Positions 49,307 through 59,133 of a stretch of DNA of 64,000 nucleotides are shown here, one piece after another; positions within the stretch are counted from its first letter, which is position 1; each line of letters begins with the position of its first letter. The notes beneath the pieces are model-generated. The model saw only the letters and a program-made list of their open reading frames with translations, did no database searches and was not told where the DNA came from. This DNA is from CAXXOK01 sp964497495 (GTDB taxonomy: Bacteria; Bacillota; Clostridia; Christensenellales; Aristaeellaceae), in assembly GCA_964497495.1 (NCBI GenBank), contig CAZCCZ010000008.1, positions 35,808 to 99,807 on the forward strand, read 5' to 3'. The position numbers were made by a program, and so were the translations under genes.

Positions 49307-49990
49307 ATGTACTATATGGATTGGACGATGATCCTGCTGATTCCCGGCCTGCTGCTGGGTCTGTGGGCGCAATTCAGAGTGAAGGCCGCCTACGCGAAAT
49401 ACGGCCGCATCGGCACGGCCCGTGGCGTGACGGCCGAGGAAGTCTCCCGGGAAATGCTGGCGAGGGACGGCAACGCGGGCGTGGCCGTGGAGCCGGTCGC
49501 CGGGGAACTGACGGATAACTACGACCCCCGTTCCAATGTGCTTCACCTTTCCCAGGGGGTTTACGGCTCGGGCAGCATCGCGGCCATCGGCATCGCGGCG
49601 CACGAATGCGGCCACGCCATGCAGAAGCGGCACGATTACGGGCCGCTTAAACTGCGTACGGCGTTCGTGCCGGTAGTGAACATCGGCAGCCGGGCATACT
49701 TTCCGCTTTTCCTGTTGGGCATCATCTTTTCCTGGGAGCCGCTGGTGACCGTCGGCATCCTCTGTTTTTCGCTCACGTTGCTCTTTTCTCTCGTCACCCT
49801 GCCGGTGGAGTTCAACGCCAGCCACCGTGCGCTGGCAGCGCTTTCCGAAGGCGGTTACGTCACGGAGGAAGAACTTACGGGCGTGCGCGCCGTGCTTGGC
49901 GCCGCGGCGCTGACCTACGTGGCAGCGGCCATCACCAGCCTGCTGCAACTGCTCCGTCTCCTGCTGATCTCCCGCAACCGGCGGAGCTGA
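49307..49990 (+). CDS. YugP-like zinc metallopeptidase (membrane)
   Basis: 227 residues. Neutral zinc metallopeptidase family 2: one N-terminal helix (4-22), then AAIGIAAHECGHAMQKRHDYG with HExxH-variant HECGH at 99-103 (Zn ligands His99, His103), then helices around 118-160, LPVEFNASHRAL with the third ligand region (E/N), and a C-terminal hydrophobic helix. Family members are uncharacterised membrane proteases. GGAGGAAA precedes ATG. Confidence 0.9.
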   Translation: MYYMDWTMILLIPGLLLGLWAQFRVKAAYAKYGRIGTARGVTAEEVSREMLARDGNAGVAVEPVAGELTDNYDPRSNVLHLSQGVYGSGSIAAIGIAAHECGHAMQKRHDYGPLKLRTAFVPVVNIGSRAYFPLFLLGIIFSWEPLVTVGILCFSLTLLFSLVTLPVEFNASHRALAALSEGGYVTEEELTGVRAVLGAAALTYVAAAITSLLQLLRLLLISRNRRS

Positions 49991-50029
49991 CGGCCGAAAC
50001 GTGGCTGAAAACGGAGGGGAGGCGCGCCG

Positions 50030-52408
50030 GTGGAGGACGGTTTCCGGGTGTCGGTGCGCGAACTGGTTGGGTTTTCCTACTTTCCTCCCGATATCTCCAT
50101 GGCGGGCAGCGTGGCGGACATGCAGGCCGGAACGCGGGCCCATCTGGCGCGGGAAAACGAGCAACGCGAAGAGTTTGAGATCGAGAAGCCCGTTCGTTGC
50201 GAGCTGGTTCGCATGGGCGAGCACGTGACCCTGTTCGGCCGCATGGACGCCTTCAAGGCCGGCGATCCCCCCTGTGTGGAGGAGATTAAGCGCTGCACAA
50301 GGCCGCCGGAAGCCCCCCTGCCGGAGCATCTGGCGCAGGCGCGGCTGTACGGCGCGATGCTGGCGCACTCGGAAGGCATACAGGCGGCGGACCTGCGCGT
50401 GGTCTACGTCAACGACGCGGGCGAACCTTTGCGGGTCTTCGGGGAACGCGCGGAAAGCGCGTTCCTGCTGGAAACGCTGGACGCGCTGATTATGCCGTGG
50501 CTCGCCTTCGCCGTGCCGGAACGCAACCGCGAGCGGGTGCGGAACGAGAGCCTGAAGGCGCTGGCTTTCCCCTACGAAACCTACCGCGCGGGCCAGCGGG
50601 AGCTTGCCGTGCAGGTGTACACGGCGATCACGCGCAAGAAGCGCCTGTTCGCCAGCCTTCCCACCGGCACGGGCAAGAGCGCCGCGGTGCTGTATCCGGC
50701 GCTCAAGGCGCTGGGCGAAGGCAAAACGCGCAAGATCGTTTACCTTACGGCGCGCACCACCGCCCGGCAAAGCCCGCTGGAATCGCTGGAGCGGATGCGC
50801 GCCAACGGTATGAAGGCGCGCGTGACCACGCTGCTGGCCAAGGAAAAGCTCTGCCCCTCCCCTGCCCGCTGCCACCCGGACGACTGTCCGCGCGCCAAAG
50901 GGCATTTCCTGCGCCAGCCGAAAGCGATCCGCAAGCTGCTGGACACCGACGGCATCTGGTCGGAAACGGTCATCGCCGTAGCGGCGGACGAGTTCCGCCT
51001 GTGCCCCTTCGAACTGGCGCTGGCGCTGGTGGACCTCGCGGACGTAGTGCTGATGGATCTCAACTACGCCTTCGATCCCTTCGTGCAGATCGCGCGCCTT
51101 TTCAAACAGCGGCGGGATTTCACCCTGCTGACCGACGAGGCGCACCACCTGCTTTCGCGCGTGCGGGAAAGTCTGTCCGGCACGCTGGACAGCCGGGAAC
51201 TGCGCGCCGCACGCACGGCTTTCGGCAAGGTCCTCGGCCGCAGGCATCCTTATTACAAACTGCTGTCGCAAATGCTTGCCGCGTTGCGGGCCGTGGGCGG
51301 CGACGCGGAACCCGAACCGGGCGGCGGCGAGGACGCCGCGGACGGCGACCCGTCCCCGCAGGATGACGCCGCAGCCGGGCCCCCGAGGGAGCTTCGCCTT
51401 TCGGAACCCCCGCAGGCGGTCACGGAAGCCGCGCAGGCGCTTTTCCCCGCTACGCTGGAGCTGTTGGGCACCCGCCTGCCGAACGCGGAGTGCCGGCAAG
51501 CCGCCTCCGCGCTGGCGCGGAAATTCGGCGCCTTCGTATACGCGGCGGAGCATTTCAGCAACCGGTACGCAGCGCTGGTCACGCGCCGCGGCCGGGAGCG
51601 CGTGCTGGAACTGTTCTGCCTCTCCCCAGCCGAGGTGATCGCCGCGACCACGAAAGGCCTTCGCGGCTCGGTGTTCTTCTCGGCTACGCTGGCTCCGCTG
51701 GCCGATATGCGGCTGCTGCTGGGCGGTGCGGAGGACGACGCGTGCTTTTCCCTTCCCTCGCCGTTCCCCGCCGAGCGTCTGGAGGTGGTGCGCAGGCGCG
51801 TGCAGACCCGCTACGCCTTCCGGCAGGAAAGCGCCGCGCGCGTAGCGCAGGGCATCGCGGAGGCCGTAAACGCGCGCACGGGCAAGTACATCGCCTATTT
51901 CCCCAGCTACGCCTACCTGAACCTGGTGCTGGAACCCCTGTCCGCGCTTTCCCTTCCGCCGCTCCTTGTGCAGGAGAACGATATGGACGAGGAAGCGCGC
52001 GCCCGCTTTCTTTCCGCCTTCACGCGGGACGAAGCGCCCAAGCTGGGGCTGTGCGTGCTGGGCGGCCTGTTCTCCGAAGGGGTGGACCTGCCGGGGGAGC
52101 AGTTGATCGGCGCGCTGGTCGTAGGCGTGGGGCTGCCCACGCCCACCTTCCGGCTCAAAACCCTGCAAGCCTACTACGAGGAGCGTTTCGGCGACGGGTT
52201 CCTGTACGCGTGGATGATTCCGGCCATGCAGAAGGTGTCGCAGGCGGCGGGCCGCGTGATCCGCACGGAAAGCGACCGCGGGCTGGTGCTGCTGATGGAC
52301 GACCGGTATTACGACCCGCGGTACCTGCGCCTGCTGCCGCCGGAATGGCGGATACGGGACGAGGATATCCGGTCGGCGGCCGGAAGGCTGAACGCGCTGG
52401 AGGGCTGA
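50030..52408 (+). CDS. PD-(D/E)XK nuclease domain fused to XPD/DinG-type helicase
   Basis: 792 residues, GTG start with GGAGGGGAGG. N-terminal ~180 residues: LFGRMDAF...PCVEEIKRC fits the D-x(n)-E-x-K nuclease core, with LAQARLYGAML afterwards. Helicase: Walker A LPTGTGKSA (Lys216), four-Cys Fe-S site (LCPSPARCHPDDCPRAK ... LCPFE, about 285-330), DEAH at 369-372, FFSATL, and GRVIRTESDRG motif VI. Superfamily 2 5'-3' DNA helicase of the XPD/DinG type. Probably DNA repair; similar fusions occur in Firmicutes. Confidence 0.88.
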   Translation: MEDGFRVSVRELVGFSYFPPDISMAGSVADMQAGTRAHLARENEQREEFEIEKPVRCELVRMGEHVTLFGRMDAFKAGDPPCVEEIKRCTRPPEAPLPEHLAQARLYGAMLAHSEGIQAADLRVVYVNDAGEPLRVFGERAESAFLLETLDALIMPWLAFAVPERNRERVRNESLKALAFPYETYRAGQRELAVQVYTAITRKKRLFASLPTGTGKSAAVLYPALKALGEGKTRKIVYLTARTTARQSPLESLERMRANGMKARVTTLLAKEKLCPSPARCHPDDCPRAKGHFLRQPKAIRKLLDTDGIWSETVIAVAADEFRLCPFELALALVDLADVVLMDLNYAFDPFVQIARLFKQRRDFTLLTDEAHHLLSRVRESLSGTLDSRELRAARTAFGKVLGRRHPYYKLLSQMLAALRAVGGDAEPEPGGGEDAADGDPSPQDDAAAGPPRELRLSEPPQAVTEAAQALFPATLELLGTRLPNAECRQAASALARKFGAFVYAAEHFSNRYAALVTRRGRERVLELFCLSPAEVIAATTKGLRGSVFFSATLAPLADMRLLLGGAEDDACFSLPSPFPAERLEVVRRRVQTRYAFRQESAARVAQGIAEAVNARTGKYIAYFPSYAYLNLVLEPLSALSLPPLLVQENDMDEEARARFLSAFTRDEAPKLGLCVLGGLFSEGVDLPGEQLIGALVVGVGLPTPTFRLKTLQAYYEERFGDGFLYAWMIPAMQKVSQAAGRVIRTESDRGLVLLMDDRYYDPRYLRLLPPEWRIRDEDIRSAAGRLNALEG

Positions 52409-52409
52409 G

Positions 52410-53360
52410 ATGAAGAAACGGGGATGGCTGTGGGCGGCGGCGATTACCGCCGCGCTGCTGACGGGCGCGCTGGGGTGGACGCTCGCGCATCCCGCGGAAG
52501 GGAGCCGGGGGCTTTTGTACCATGTTTCCGGAGGGCAGGGCGACATGTACCTGCTGGGTTCCATCCACGTGGGCACGAAGGACATGTATCCCTTCGGGGA
52601 AGGTATCGCGCGGGCGATGGCCGTTTCGGACACGTTCGTATACGAGTGCGACACCGCCTCCCCGGAGGTCGCAGCCGCGCTGGCGGCCCGGGCGGCGCTG
52701 CCCGAGGGGGAAAGCCTGCGCGCGCAGGTCGGGGAAACGCTCTACGCGGAGATTGCGCAGGTCTGCGACCGGCTGAACATCTCCGTTACGGAACTGGACG
52801 GTCTCAAACCCTGGGCGGTCATCAACACGTTGGCGGTGCACGCAACCGCCGCGGAGCTGGATACCGCGAACGTGAACGAGGCGCTTGCTTTGGGGGTGGA
52901 GAAGCAGGTGCAGGCGTACGCGGCGAGGCACGGCAAGCGAACGACCTATCTGGAAACCGCCGTGGAGCAGACGGACGTATTGGAACGTTTCAGCCCGGCG
53001 CTGAAAAGTTACCTGCTCAAGACCGAGTGCGACACCATCCTCGACCCGCAAAGCGCCTCCGGGATGGACGCGACGATCACCGAGTGGCCGGGCTGGTGGC
53101 GCGCAGGAAACGCGGACGCCTTCGCGGCCCAGTACCTGAACAGCTATCTGGCGCCCGGCTACGAGGCCGTCTGCGCGGAATACCACGCCCGGTTGGTAAC
53201 GGAGCGCAACGCGCGCATGGCGGAACGCCTGGGGGCGATGCTTGCCGGCGGCGGCACGTATTTCGTCACTATCGGGCTGTTGCATCTGGCCCTGCCGGAG
53301 GACAGCGTGGTTCAACTTTTACGGGAGCAAGGGTACGAAGTGGAACAAATACTGGAATAG
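52410..53360 (+). CDS. TraB/GumN-family protein
   Basis: 316 residues. N-terminal signal/anchor helix (4-26). TraB motifs: YLLGSIHVGTKDMYPFG (GxxHxG-type), VYECDTASPE (E-rich), LDGLKPWAVINTL, YLETAVEQTDVLERF and the C-terminal GGGTYFVTIGLLHLALPEDSVVQLLREQGYEV. This fold (TraB/Tiki-like) includes metalloproteases that modify peptides; activity here untested. One bp after the helicase stop. Confidence 0.9.
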   Translation: MKKRGWLWAAAITAALLTGALGWTLAHPAEGSRGLLYHVSGGQGDMYLLGSIHVGTKDMYPFGEGIARAMAVSDTFVYECDTASPEVAAALAARAALPEGESLRAQVGETLYAEIAQVCDRLNISVTELDGLKPWAVINTLAVHATAAELDTANVNEALALGVEKQVQAYAARHGKRTTYLETAVEQTDVLERFSPALKSYLLKTECDTILDPQSASGMDATITEWPGWWRAGNADAFAAQYLNSYLAPGYEAVCAEYHARLVTERNARMAERLGAMLAGGGTYFVTIGLLHLALPEDSVVQLLREQGYEVEQILE

Positions 53361-53375
53361 AAGGGGGGAACGAAC

Positions 53376-53810
53376 ATGAAGGAACAAAAGTTCAACGGGT
53401 ACACGCTAAGCTGCAGACAGAGCCGGTTTACGGTTCAAAACGTACTGCCGCTTCTAAAGCTCACCTATTGGGCCAAGGACCGCGACCTGGACACCATCAA
53501 GCAATCCATGCGCCATTCCTGTTCCTTCGGCGCCTTCGACCCCGAAGGCAGACTGGTGGGATACCTGCGCATCACCAGCGACTGCGCCACCGTTTACTAC
53601 GTCGCGGACGTGATCGTAGCCGAGGAGGAGCGCGGCAAGGGTCTGGGGCTTGCGCTGGTGAAATACGCGCTTTCCAACGAGAAAATCTGCCGCGGCAAGG
53701 GGATGTTGTTGACCCAGACGGCCGCGGGCCTGTACGCCAAGGTGGGGTTCTACAACGTCAACGATCGGCTGATGGTGCGCGACCCGCTTAAAAAGTACGC
53801 GAACGCGTGA
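53376..53810 (+). CDS. GNAT-family N-acetyltransferase
   Basis: 144 residues, minimal GNAT. Central strand ATVYYVADVIVAEEERGKGLGLALVKYAL contains the acetyl-CoA R/Q-x-x-G-x-G/A motif (EERGKGLG). Final AAGLYAKVGFYNVND is motif B. Substrate unknown. Follows traB-like gene by 15 bp with GGGGGGAA site; last gene of the operon before a strong terminator. Confidence 0.9.
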   Translation: MKEQKFNGYTLSCRQSRFTVQNVLPLLKLTYWAKDRDLDTIKQSMRHSCSFGAFDPEGRLVGYLRITSDCATVYYVADVIVAEEERGKGLGLALVKYALSNEKICRGKGMLLTQTAAGLYAKVGFYNVNDRLMVRDPLKKYANA

Positions 53811-53822
53811 AACAGGATGCCC

Positions 53823-53873
53823 TACCGCAAAGCGCGGCTGCGATCCGGCAGATCGCAGCCGCGCTTTGCGGTA
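53823..53873. terminator. Very long bidirectional terminator hairpin
   Basis: Perfect 23-bp stem TACCGCAAAGCGCGGCTGCG... with a CGGCA loop, between the GNAT stop and the stop of the convergent methyltransferase. No long U-run, so some of its role may be RNA-end protection. Confidence 0.85.
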
Positions 53874-53875
53874 CC

Positions 53876-55048
53876 TTATTTAAACACCTGATAGATGCCG
53901 CATTTTAAATACTGCGTCTCCGGCGAGGACGGTAATATGGGGTGGTCGCGTCCCTGCGTGCGGAACTCCACCTGCCGCAGCTGCACGCGCGCGTCCTTCT
54001 GCGCGTCCAGGATCATCTGCATAAACAGCGGCGGCGTCACGTGCTGGCTGCACGAACAGGTAACCAGATAACCGCCGTCCCGCACCAGCTTCATACCGCG
54101 CAGGTTGATTTCCTTATAACCGCGCAGCGCTCCCTCCACGGCCCCGCGCGTCTTGGTAAAGGCGGGCGGGTCTAGGATGACGGCGTCGTACTGCTCGTGC
54201 CTGTCCTGCGCCGCGCGCAGATAATCGAAGGCGTTGGCGCAATCGAAACGCACGCGGTTTTCCATGCCGTTGAGCCTCGCGTTTTCCGCGGCGCAGTCGC
54301 AGGCGTACTGGCTTACGTCCACGCCGGTCACGTCCGCCGCGCCGTAGCGCGCGGCGTGCAGGGCGAAGGCGCCCGTGTGGGTAAAGCAATCCAGTACGCG
54401 CGCGTCCTTCACGAACGGCGCGACGGCGGCACGGTTCTCCTTCTGATCCAGAAAATAGCCCGTCTTTTGCCCCTGCTTCACGTCCACCAGAAAGCGCACG
54501 CCGTTCTCCGTCATTTCCACCCGGTCCGGCACCGTTCCGTACAGCAGGCCGGTCTGCTGGGCCAGGCCCTCCAATTCGCGCACGGGCACGTCGTTTCGTT
54601 CGTAAATACCCGCGGGCCGCAGTTCCTCCGTCAGCGCGTCCACAACGTCCTGCTTGAATCTCTCCATGCCAAGGCACAGCACCTGCAGCACGATCACGTC
54701 CCCGAAAGCGTCCGCGATAACGGCGGGCAGGCCGTCGCTTTCGGCGAAGATCAGCCTGCAGCTGCGCAGGTCGGCAAACGCGCGGCGGTATTCCAGCGCA
54801 CGCTTCACGCGGCCGAAGATGAAGCCACGGTCGATCGGCTCCTCCCTGCGGCTTACGATACGCAGGGCGATCTGTGAGCGGGGGTTGTACACGGCCATAG
54901 CCAGAAACTGACCCCGGCTTCCCTCCACGCGCACCACTTTACCCGCAGCGTCTTCCCCGTCCACGCGCGCGATGTCGCTTGCGAACACCCACGGGTGCCC
55001 GCCGAAAACCCTCTGTTCCTTGCCTTTTGCCAGTATCGCCGTCGCCAT
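53876..55048 (-). CDS. RlmI/YwbD-like class I SAM-dependent rRNA methyltransferase
   Basis: 390 residues. N-terminal PUA-like domain (about 1-75: AKGKEQRVFGGHPWVFASDI), a central EEHEA-like domain (about 80-180), and a C-terminal Rossmann methyltransferase: RVLDCFTHTGAFALHAA (SAM site), VTGVDVSQYACDCAAENARLNG, and the catalytic YDAVILDPPAFTKTRG, then YLVTCSCSQHV. Probably makes m5C in 23S rRNA as RlmI does. ATG 55046-55048 with GGAGGTG; upstream in-frame extension rejected. Confidence 0.93.
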   Translation of the reverse strand: MATAILAKGKEQRVFGGHPWVFASDIARVDGEDAAGKVVRVEGSRGQFLAMAVYNPRSQIALRIVSRREEPIDRGFIFGRVKRALEYRRAFADLRSCRLIFAESDGLPAVIADAFGDVIVLQVLCLGMERFKQDVVDALTEELRPAGIYERNDVPVRELEGLAQQTGLLYGTVPDRVEMTENGVRFLVDVKQGQKTGYFLDQKENRAAVAPFVKDARVLDCFTHTGAFALHAARYGAADVTGVDVSQYACDCAAENARLNGMENRVRFDCANAFDYLRAAQDRHEQYDAVILDPPAFTKTRGAVEGALRGYKEINLRGMKLVRDGGYLVTCSCSQHVTPPLFMQMILDAQKDARVQLRQVEFRTQGRDHPILPSSPETQYLKCGIYQVFK

Positions 55049-55076
55049 AGGGCACCTCCGCGGATTTCTTAACAGC

Positions 55077-55082
55077 ATTATA
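55077..55082 (-). promoter_or_regulatory. -10 element of the methyltransferase promoter
   Basis: TATAAT with an extended TGG upstream (ATGGTATAAT on the minus strand); no clear -35. Confidence 0.55.
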
Positions 55083-55163
55083 CCATATCGGCGGCCGGAA
55101 GGCTTGGAAAGGCGTCGAAAATCGTGATCCTGCCGGAACAGGCGATTCCTACTCAATATACGG

Positions 55164-55195
55164 AAAAGACCGGCCCCGAAGGGCCGGTCTTTTTT
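55164..55195 (-). terminator. Terminator of the oligopeptide transporter operon
   Basis: AAAAGACCGGCCC-CGAA-GGGCCGGTCTTTT(TT), 13-bp stem with U-runs on both strands, 18 bp past the oppA stop. Confidence 0.95.
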
Positions 55196-55213
55196 ATGAA
55201 TCGTTTTTCGATG

Positions 55214-56983
55214 TTACTCGAGGGAAGCGTACGTCCAGATCACGTCGCCGGTGCTCAGGCAGATCAGGTTCTTCACGTTGGGCTTGGTCATCTGCGGCTG
55301 CGTGTAGTAGTACATCGGCGCCACGCTGCCGGTCGCCATCAGAACCTTTTCCAGCTGCGCGGACATTTCGGCGCGCTTGGTGACGTCGGTCTCGGCCTTA
55401 ATAGCGGTCACAACCGTGTCAAAGGCATCCGCCCAGGTCTGGTTGCCGTCCATGCCCCAGTAAGCGCCCACGCCGGCGTCCTTGGTCACGTCGGTCGCCT
55501 TGGTGTAGTCGCCGATGTCGCGGCCCAGACGCGGGTAGTTGTTGCCGCTGTTGCTGATGAAGATCTCCAGGAAGTTGACCACATCGTTGAAGTCCGCGAT
55601 CCAGCCCATGCGGGCGGCCTCGGCGTCGCCGGCCTTCAGCTTCTGCTGCAGGGTGGCCCACGCTTCGGTGTTGATGGTGCTGGCAATGCCAAACTTGTTC
55701 CAGGTCTCCTGCACGTACTGGATAACCAGCGCGTTGGAGCCCGCGTTGTTGAACGCGAATTCGATGCCCGGGAAATCGGTGAAGGTCAGGTCCCCGGTCT
55801 CCAGCGAGCCGGTGTAGGCGTAGCCCAGATCGATCAGGGTCTGTGCGGCGGTTACCTGATCCTTGGTATAATTCTCGTTCACGTCGGACACGTCGGCGGT
55901 CTCGGTGTACCAGGAGCCGTAGCCTTCGGCGGCGCGGACGTTCTCGTTCAGCGCGTCGGACAGGCCCTGCGGATAGAAACCGGTCGCGGGGACCTGGCCT
56001 CCCTGGGTCACGTAGGTGACCAGGTCATACCGGTTGACCATCTGGCCAAGCGCGAAACGGGCTTTGCTCTGCTCCTGCACGGTCAGCTGCTTGCCAACCG
56101 GGGAGATGTCCTTATAAACGTTGAAGAGCAGGTACCAGGTGCCGATGTTCTCCGCGAATACGAGCTCGCCGGGATAAGCGGTCTGCAGACGGGCGTATTC
56201 GGTGGGATCGATGGACTGGATGTACTGCACCGTGTTGTTCTCATACGCGGTCAGGATGGCTACGTTGTCCTCGGACAGGTAGCAGTTGATCCCGGAGAGC
56301 TTCACGTTGTCGGCATCCCAGTAGTAGGGGTTCTTTTCAAAGGTGATCACGTCGTCCACGGCATACTTGGTCATCTTGAAGGGGCCGGTGCCGATGTAGG
56401 TCTCGGGGTTGGTGGCCCACACGCCCTGAGTGTCCGCCAGTTCAACCTTCACGGGATAGAAGGTGGTGAAGGCGCACAGATTCAGGAAGTACGCGCAGGG
56501 GTTGACGAGCGTTACCACGACGGTGCCGGCGGCATCGTCCGCAACCACGTTCAGAGTCCCGTCGTCGTTCTTCGCGATGTAGTCGAACAGGAAGCCGTAG
56601 TCGGCGCCCAGATCCGGGCTCGCGGCGCGGTTCCAGCTGCTGGCGACCTCGCTGGCCTTGAAATCGCTGCCGTCGTTCCACTTCAGGCCCTTGCGCAGGG
56701 TGAAGGTGTAGGTCAGGCCGTCGTCGGACATTTCCACCTTCTCGGCGAGTTCGGGGGCGAGGACGACTTTGCCGTCCGCGTCGTAGGAATGGCCCATCAG
56801 GCCGACGAAGGCGTTACGGATGTAGTTGCCGCTCACGGAGGCGCTGTTGAGCGCGGGGTCCATGGTCAACGGCGTGCCGCCGCCGAACATGGTGCTTACC
56901 ACCTGGCCGGCTTCCGCGTTTGCGAAAGACGTCAGGCCCAGCGCCATCATCAGGGCCAGCATCATTGCTACGATCTTTTTCAT
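55214..56983 (-). CDS. oppA: Oligopeptide/dipeptide ABC transporter substrate-binding protein
   Basis: 589 residues, SBP family 5. Signal peptide MKKIVAMMLALMMALGLTSFANA, cut before EAGQ; there is no lipobox Cys. Family signature LAEKVEMSDDGLTYTFTLRKGLKWNDGSDFKASEVASSW at about 78-117; late TNPETYIGTGPFKMTKY and IEFAFNNAGSNALVIQYVQETWNKFGI. Own promoter 44 bp upstream of the start, so it can be made in excess over the membrane subunits. Last of five opp genes; likely imports peptides. Confidence 0.93.
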   Translation of the reverse strand: MKKIVAMMLALMMALGLTSFANAEAGQVVSTMFGGGTPLTMDPALNSASVSGNYIRNAFVGLMGHSYDADGKVVLAPELAEKVEMSDDGLTYTFTLRKGLKWNDGSDFKASEVASSWNRAASPDLGADYGFLFDYIAKNDDGTLNVVADDAAGTVVVTLVNPCAYFLNLCAFTTFYPVKVELADTQGVWATNPETYIGTGPFKMTKYAVDDVITFEKNPYYWDADNVKLSGINCYLSEDNVAILTAYENNTVQYIQSIDPTEYARLQTAYPGELVFAENIGTWYLLFNVYKDISPVGKQLTVQEQSKARFALGQMVNRYDLVTYVTQGGQVPATGFYPQGLSDALNENVRAAEGYGSWYTETADVSDVNENYTKDQVTAAQTLIDLGYAYTGSLETGDLTFTDFPGIEFAFNNAGSNALVIQYVQETWNKFGIASTINTEAWATLQQKLKAGDAEAARMGWIADFNDVVNFLEIFISNSGNNYPRLGRDIGDYTKATDVTKDAGVGAYWGMDGNQTWADAFDTVVTAIKAETDVTKRAEMSAQLEKVLMATGSVAPMYYYTQPQMTKPNVKNLICLSTGDVIWTYASLE

Positions 56984-57026
56984 GTTGTTCCTCCTCGTGA
57001 ATTTATTGCACTCCTCGTGTGTTGAT

Positions 57027-57055
57027 ATCGTAACACGGGAAGTTGCTTACGTCAA
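57027..57055 (-). promoter_or_regulatory. Internal promoter of oppA
   Basis: Minus-strand TTGACG (57050-57055), 17-bp spacer, TACGAT (57027-57032), in the gap between oppF and oppA. Confidence 0.78.
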
Positions 57056-57079
57056 TAATAGAAAGCGTTTTCCCGTTGT

Positions 57080-58065
57080 TTACAGGTTGTGGCACGCCAC
57101 GAAATGCCGGGGGGATACTTCCAGGAAATCCGGCGTCTTTTGCTTGCAGATTTCGGTGCAGCGGCCGCAGCGGGTGCGGAAGGGGCAGCCGCTGGGGGCG
57201 TGCAGGGGGCTGGGGATGTCGCCGTTCAAAACGATGCGCTTCTGCCGCCTGGCCTTGTCGGGATCGGGCGCGGGCACGGCGCTTAGCAGCGAGATGGTGT
57301 AGGGATGCAGCGGGTGGTGGTGCAGCTCGTTGGAGGACGCCAGTTCCACCATGCGGCCCAGGTACATCACCGCGATGCGGTTGGAAATGTGCTTGACCAC
57401 GCTCAGGTCGTGGGCGATGAAAAGATAGGTAAGCCCCAGCTGGTTCTGCAGGTCCTCCAGCATGTTTAAAACCTGCGCCTGAATGCTCACGTCCAGCGCG
57501 GACACCGGCTCGTCGCACACGATGAACTCCGGCTTGCTGGCCAAAGCGCGCGCGATGCCGATGCGCTGGCGCTGGCCGCCGCTGAACTCATGCGCATAAC
57601 GCGTGGCCTGCTCGCTGGAAAGGCCGACCATGGCCAGCAGTTCCTGAATTCGATCGTTGCGCGCTTTCCTGTTTGCGCACAGCTTATGCACGTCGATAGG
57701 CTCGGCGATGATGTCCCCCACCGTCATGCGGGGGTTCAGCGAGGAATAAGGATCCTGGAACACAAGCTGGGCCCGCTTGCGGAACTCGGTCATCACCGGG
57801 CCCTTTTCGATCTTCTTCCCGTCGAACCAGATTTCCCCGGCGGTCGGCGTGTACAGGTGCAGCATCGTGCGGCCCACGGTGGTTTTGCCGCAACCGCTCT
57901 CCCCAACGAGGCCAAGCGTTTCGCCTTTCTCAATATCGAAGCTCACGTCGTCTACGGCCTTGAGCATCGTGGTCTGCGCGAAGCCCGTGCTGATGGGGAA
58001 ATACTCTTTGAGGCCGCGTACCTGCACCAGGTACCGGGGGTCGGGCCGGAACGCCTTATTCTCGC

Positions 58066-58069
<4 letters not shown>
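57080..58069 (-). CDS. oppF: Oligopeptide ABC transporter ATP-binding protein (OppF)
   Basis: 329 residues. Walker A GESGCGKTT, VFQDPYSSLNPRMTVG, signature FSGGQRQRIGIARAL, Walker B IVCDEPVSALD, IAHDLSVVKH; C-terminal oligopeptide/dipeptide domain with the Cys cluster GCPFRTRCGRCTEIC typical of OppD/F. ATG overlaps the oppD stop (ATGA). Confidence 0.95.
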
Positions 58070-59121
<1,052 letters not shown>

Positions 59122-59133
59122 ATCGGAACCTCC

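Noticed and set aside
48698..52654. 1318-codon open frame on the minus strand
   Set aside because: Antisense to a histidine kinase, zinc peptidase and helicase with clear motifs; GC-rich codon bias leaves the antisense frame free of stops. No domains, and composition is His/Arg/Ala-rich as in shadow frames.
55124..57025. 633-codon plus-strand frame opposite oppA
   Set aside because: Crosses the oppA terminator and is antisense to a clear family-5 binding protein.
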